Origin: an uncultured Acholeplasmataceae bacterium
Lineage (GTDB): Bacteria > Bacillota_I > Bacilli_A > Acholeplasmatales > Acholeplasmataceae
Assembly: GCA_927439925.1 (NCBI GenBank)
Contig: CAKMKF010000068.1
Span: 1 to 39,815 of the forward strand
DNA length: 39,815 bases
Direction of reading: 5' to 3'
Both the position numbers and the translations under genes were made by a program. The notes under the pieces are model-generated. The model did not search any database, was not told the DNA's origin, and saw nothing but the letters and a program-made list of their open reading frames with translations. Below, piece after piece: positions 39,436-39,815 of the stretch (position 1 is its first letter; every line of letters begins with the position of its first letter).

Positions 39436-39814
39436 TTAATATGTTGCATCATAGAGAAGTTCGTCAAAAACATATTCCCCTGACTTCTTATCTCTTCTAA
39501 CATTATTAGTTAATGAATGTTTTTTTAATCCTATTTTCTCCATGACTTTCATCGAAGCGATATTTCTAGAATCACAATGTGCTGTAATTCTTTTTACCTT
39601 TAACTCCATTATAGCAAATTCTTTCAAAGCTTTAGCTGCTTCTGTGATATATCCTTGATTCCAATACTCTTTTTTTAAGATCCATCCCATTTCTCCTTCT
39701 GTTAAATCATCTGTTAGATGAATGGATACAGCACCAATGACATGACCTTGAAGTTCTACAATCATCTCATAATGTTTTAATGGAATCTCTTTATACCATG
39801 TGTCTATTATTAGA
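39436..39814 (-). CDS. RimJ/RimL-like GNAT N-acetyltransferase, partial at the right edge
   Basis: GEMGWILKKEYWNQGYITEAAKALKEFAI, NIASMKVMEKIGL. The frame stays open upstream of the track Met (LIIDTWYKEIPLKHYEM). Confidence 0.85.
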   Translation of the reverse strand, partial: LIIDTWYKEIPLKHYEMIVELQGHVIGAVSIHLTDDLTEGEMGWILKKEYWNQGYITEAAKALKEFAIMELKVKRITAHCDSRNIASMKVMEKIGLKKHSLTNNVRRDKKSGEYVFDELLYDATY

Positions 39815-39815
39815 T

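Noticed and set aside
37865-39814. GNAT/nucleotidyltransferase/NUDIX group as a toxin-antitoxin or defence island
   Set aside because: Ordinary small housekeeping-type enzymes; no antitoxin-like partner or mobile element signature seen.

Overview
39.8-kb window of AT-rich, low-GC Firmicutes/Mollicutes-like DNA. It uses genetic code 11: UGA works as a stop, e.g. dapA ends AAA-TGA, overlapping the dapB ATG. About 1-17 kb is a minus-strand cluster of surface-export genes. It holds two paralogous three-gene modules (A-B-C) of small proteins with SipW-type N-termini (YAWF-like), a SipW/ER-type signal peptidase, a membrane-anchored McrB/MoxR-like AAA+ ATPase, three more short exported proteins and a 2329-aa repeat-rich (beta-solenoid-like) giant protein. 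The second module sits behind its own promoter and a c-di-GMP-I (GEMM) riboswitch with an overlapping intrinsic terminator, predicted to be an ON switch. Directly upstream lie two overlapping GGDEF/EAL genes: one EAL looks intact, the other degenerate. A GGDEF protein lies further along. The rest is mostly ordinary: a lysine-riboswitch-controlled acetyl-DAP lysine operon (lysA-lysC-dapF-asd-dapA-dapB-dapH-aminotransferase), a hybrid histidine kinase, M20 amidohydrolase, Ogt, LURP-one-like protein, MFS transporter, GTP-type PEPCK, two GNATs, a nucleotidyltransferase and a NUDIX protein. The left edge holds an unusual in-frame 282-bp duplication with an embedded 32-bp inverted repeat that looks like a double strand-switch event or an assembly chimera. 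No tRNA, rRNA, CRISPR array or transposase was seen. All calls are by eye; no database search was run.
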